A DNA stretch of 64,000 bases from Paraburkholderia panacisoli (GTDB lineage: Bacteria > Pseudomonadota > Gammaproteobacteria > Burkholderiales > Burkholderiaceae). This document shows, in pieces, positions 62,521 through 64,000 of this stretch (positions are counted from its first letter, which is position 1; every line of letters begins with the position of its first letter). Below the pieces are notes generated by a model. The model worked only from the letters and a program-made list of their open reading frames with translations. It was not told the DNA's origin and searched no databases. The stretch is taken from NCBI RefSeq assembly GCF_008369935.1, contig NZ_VTUZ01000009.1:186001-250000 (forward strand), written 5' to 3'. The position numbers and the translations under genes were made by a program.

Positions 62521-63495
62521 ATGAAGTTGTTCATCTGCGCACTGCTGTTTGCCGCCGCGTCTCTCTGCGCGCGTGCTGACACTCCATTGCTCCATTCTCC
62601 CAGCGTGCTCGTGTACGACGTCGCGCGCGGCGAAGTCCTGCTCGAAAAGAACGCTGACGACGTTCGACCCATCGCGTCGCTGACGAAACTGTTGACGGCG
62701 ATGGTCGTCATTGACCACGCACAGGCGATGGCGGACACCCTGACAATTGGCGACGCCGACATCGACCGGCTCAAGCACTCGGGTTCCCGCCTCCCTGTCG
62801 GCGCGTCGCTCGACCGCGAGGAGATGCTGCGCCTCGCGCTCATGTCATCCGAAAACCGTGCAGCGTCCGCCCTGTCACGCTCCTTCCCGGGCGGCCAGTC
62901 CGCGTTCATCCAGCAGATGAATCTGAAAGCGCACGCGCTGCACATGACCGACACGCATTTCGACGATCCGACGGGCCTCTCGCCGGACAATGTCTCGACG
63001 GCGCGCGATATCGCCAAGATGGCGAACGCGGCTTCGCACTATCCGATGATCAGCTCGTTCACCACGCTGACCGCGTACGAACAGGCAATCGGCAGCCGCA
63101 CCAGGTTCTATCACAATACCGATCCGGTCGTCCGCTGGGCGGACTGGGACGTTCAGCTCGCAAAAACCGGTTACACGCGGGAGGCCGGACGCTGCATCGT
63201 AGTCGACGTCGCCATGCCGGGTGGCCCGCTGATCATTGCGCTGTTGGGCGCAAAGTCGTCCGGCGCCCGTGCCGCCGATCTGGCGGCGATCCGCAACTGG
63301 CTGAACGGCGATCAGCCGCCCGTCGCCGTGCCTCGCCTGTATTACGTCTCTGCACGTTCACATCATCATCCAACCATCGCCAGTCAGGCGCAGCGCGTGA
63401 AGGTGCGATTCTCATCCTCCTCGCGAACCGTGTCGGCTGTCCCGCCACGTCACCACGCGTCGCATCGGATCCGTGCCAGTCGAGCCGGAGCGTAG
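62521..63495 (+). CDS. pbpG: D-alanyl-D-alanine endopeptidase (PBP7 type, peptidase S11)
   Basis: The 324-residue protein has a signal peptide (about 1-19) and the S11 serine peptidase motifs: Ser53 and Lys56 in IASLTKLLTA, Ser110-Glu-Asn in SSENRAA, and KTG in LAKTGYTREAG. The start VYDVARGEVLLEKNADDVRP is typical of PBP7/DacA-like enzymes. It trims or opens peptidoglycan cross-links in the periplasm. The C-terminal 70 residues are Ser/His/Arg-rich and low in structure. GAAAG lies just before the ATG. No operon partner. Confidence 0.9.
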   Translation: MKLFICALLFAAASLCARADTPLLHSPSVLVYDVARGEVLLEKNADDVRPIASLTKLLTAMVVIDHAQAMADTLTIGDADIDRLKHSGSRLPVGASLDREEMLRLALMSSENRAASALSRSFPGGQSAFIQQMNLKAHALHMTDTHFDDPTGLSPDNVSTARDIAKMANAASHYPMISSFTTLTAYEQAIGSRTRFYHNTDPVVRWADWDVQLAKTGYTREAGRCIVVDVAMPGGPLIIALLGAKSSGARAADLAAIRNWLNGDQPPVAVPRLYYVSARSHHHPTIASQAQRVKVRFSSSSRTVSAVPPRHHASHRIRASRAGA

Positions 63496-64000
63496 GGGTG
63501 CCCGAACTGTCGCGACTCAAATACGCCGCAAGGCAACTCGTCGTGGCGGCCTTCACCGACTCACTCAGTAACCTCGCGGAGTCGCTGAAGCTGTACCGCC
63601 CCAGAACCGTGCGGGCCGGATAACCGCTGCCCCGCACGCGATCTGATTTTCGCCGCCCGGCGTCCGCGCGGCCTGTGGCACGAAGAACAGCCCTACACCG
63701 TTCCACGCCGCGTATTTTTTCCCTTTGCAGCGTCAACCCATGTCGTCAAGGTTGCGCTATAGGCGGCAGCGCTGAATTTTTCGTGGACCGTCGAGAGCGT
63801 ACAAAACTTGGGGAGGTCGATTTCGTCAGGGCTCCATGACTCACGGCACGTTGCACGGTCTGTGCTGTCCGTTTGCCAGAGCACGCCTGCTGACGCTGGC
63901 CTGATGCATTTTCCGCAACCCGAGTCGGCAATCTTGAGCGCCGAGATGCGACGCGGCGAGAATTCCCCGTTCAAAACCGCTACCCTGACCGTTCGGCCAC
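63496..64000. other. right-hand end without a confident gene
   Basis: A 41-codon frame from GTG 63498 (PELSRLKYAARQLVVAAFTD, SLSNLAESLKLYRP) follows the endopeptidase and looks faintly protein-like. A minus-strand frame, 63693-63974, has no RBS or family match. The window ends before more can be said. Confidence 0.3.

Overview
The window reads as accessory DNA from a Burkholderiales betaproteobacterium, most likely Paraburkholderia, Caballeronia or a close relative. The pointers are GC-rich coding, DUF4148-type small secreted proteins, a phasin and other polyhydroxybutyrate genes, an extra Hfq, and a phenol-degradation cluster of the kind known from Cupriavidus, Ralstonia and Burkholderia. 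The genus is inferred from gene content only. Intact operons alternate with many decayed genes and transposon remnants, as expected of a secondary chromosome or megaplasmid. No rRNA, tRNA or CRISPR array was seen.

Region 1 (0.4-4.6 kb): two transglutaminase-fold proteins, a broken L-2-hydroxyglutarate oxidase gene and a ferredoxin-less flavin reductase-like gene. Region 2 (4.9-16.4 kb) is the centrepiece, a hydroxyquinol pathway operon on the + strand: SDR, cytosolic SsuA-like binding protein, flavin reductase, FADH2-dependent phenol monooxygenase, nitroreductase-like quinone reductase, FAD synthetase-like protein, maleylacetate reductase and hydroxyquinol 1,2-dioxygenase, with a convergent LysR regulator. 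Expected flow is chloro- or nitrophenol to hydroxyquinol to maleylacetate to 3-oxoadipate. Just upstream lies the wreck of a second copy: a decayed divergent lysR and a fused flavin reductase/nitroreductase remnant whose middle (the monooxygenase) is gone. A 72-bp regulatory module occurs three times with identical internal spacing, each at a lysR 5' end or its relic.

Region 3 (16.7-27.6 kb): stress and detoxification genes (epoxide hydrolase, two flavin or VOC enzymes, tautomerase plus SDR, a cNMP-binding/thioredoxin-reductase fusion without its CxxC), with IS21 debris. Region 4 (28.1-32.4 kb): a complete EmrAB/NodT-type tripartite efflux operon. Region 5 (32.4-43.7 kb): transposon ATPase and IS6 remnants, then a LysR-controlled GST/CMD/luciferase-like operon, and a scatter of gene fragments around an intact FAD oxidoreductase and VOC protein.

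Region 6 (44.3-47.3 kb): an alpha/beta hydrolase carried between imperfect inverted repeats flanked by CTAG duplications (a candidate transposase-less mobile cassette), then a class C beta-lactamase with a truncated cupin. Region 7 (47.9-53.2 kb): maiA and hbdH pseudogenes, an intact large CoA-transferase, a phasin and a broken hydrolase. Region 8 (53.6-56.9 kb): an IS5-like element splitting a Gly/Tyr-rich secreted protein gene, an Hfq paralogue and a cold-shock protein. Region 9 (57-64 kb): small hypothetical genes, a decayed narK, an ANTAR-type attenuator-like leader before a PilJ-domain sensor, and a D-Ala-D-Ala endopeptidase.
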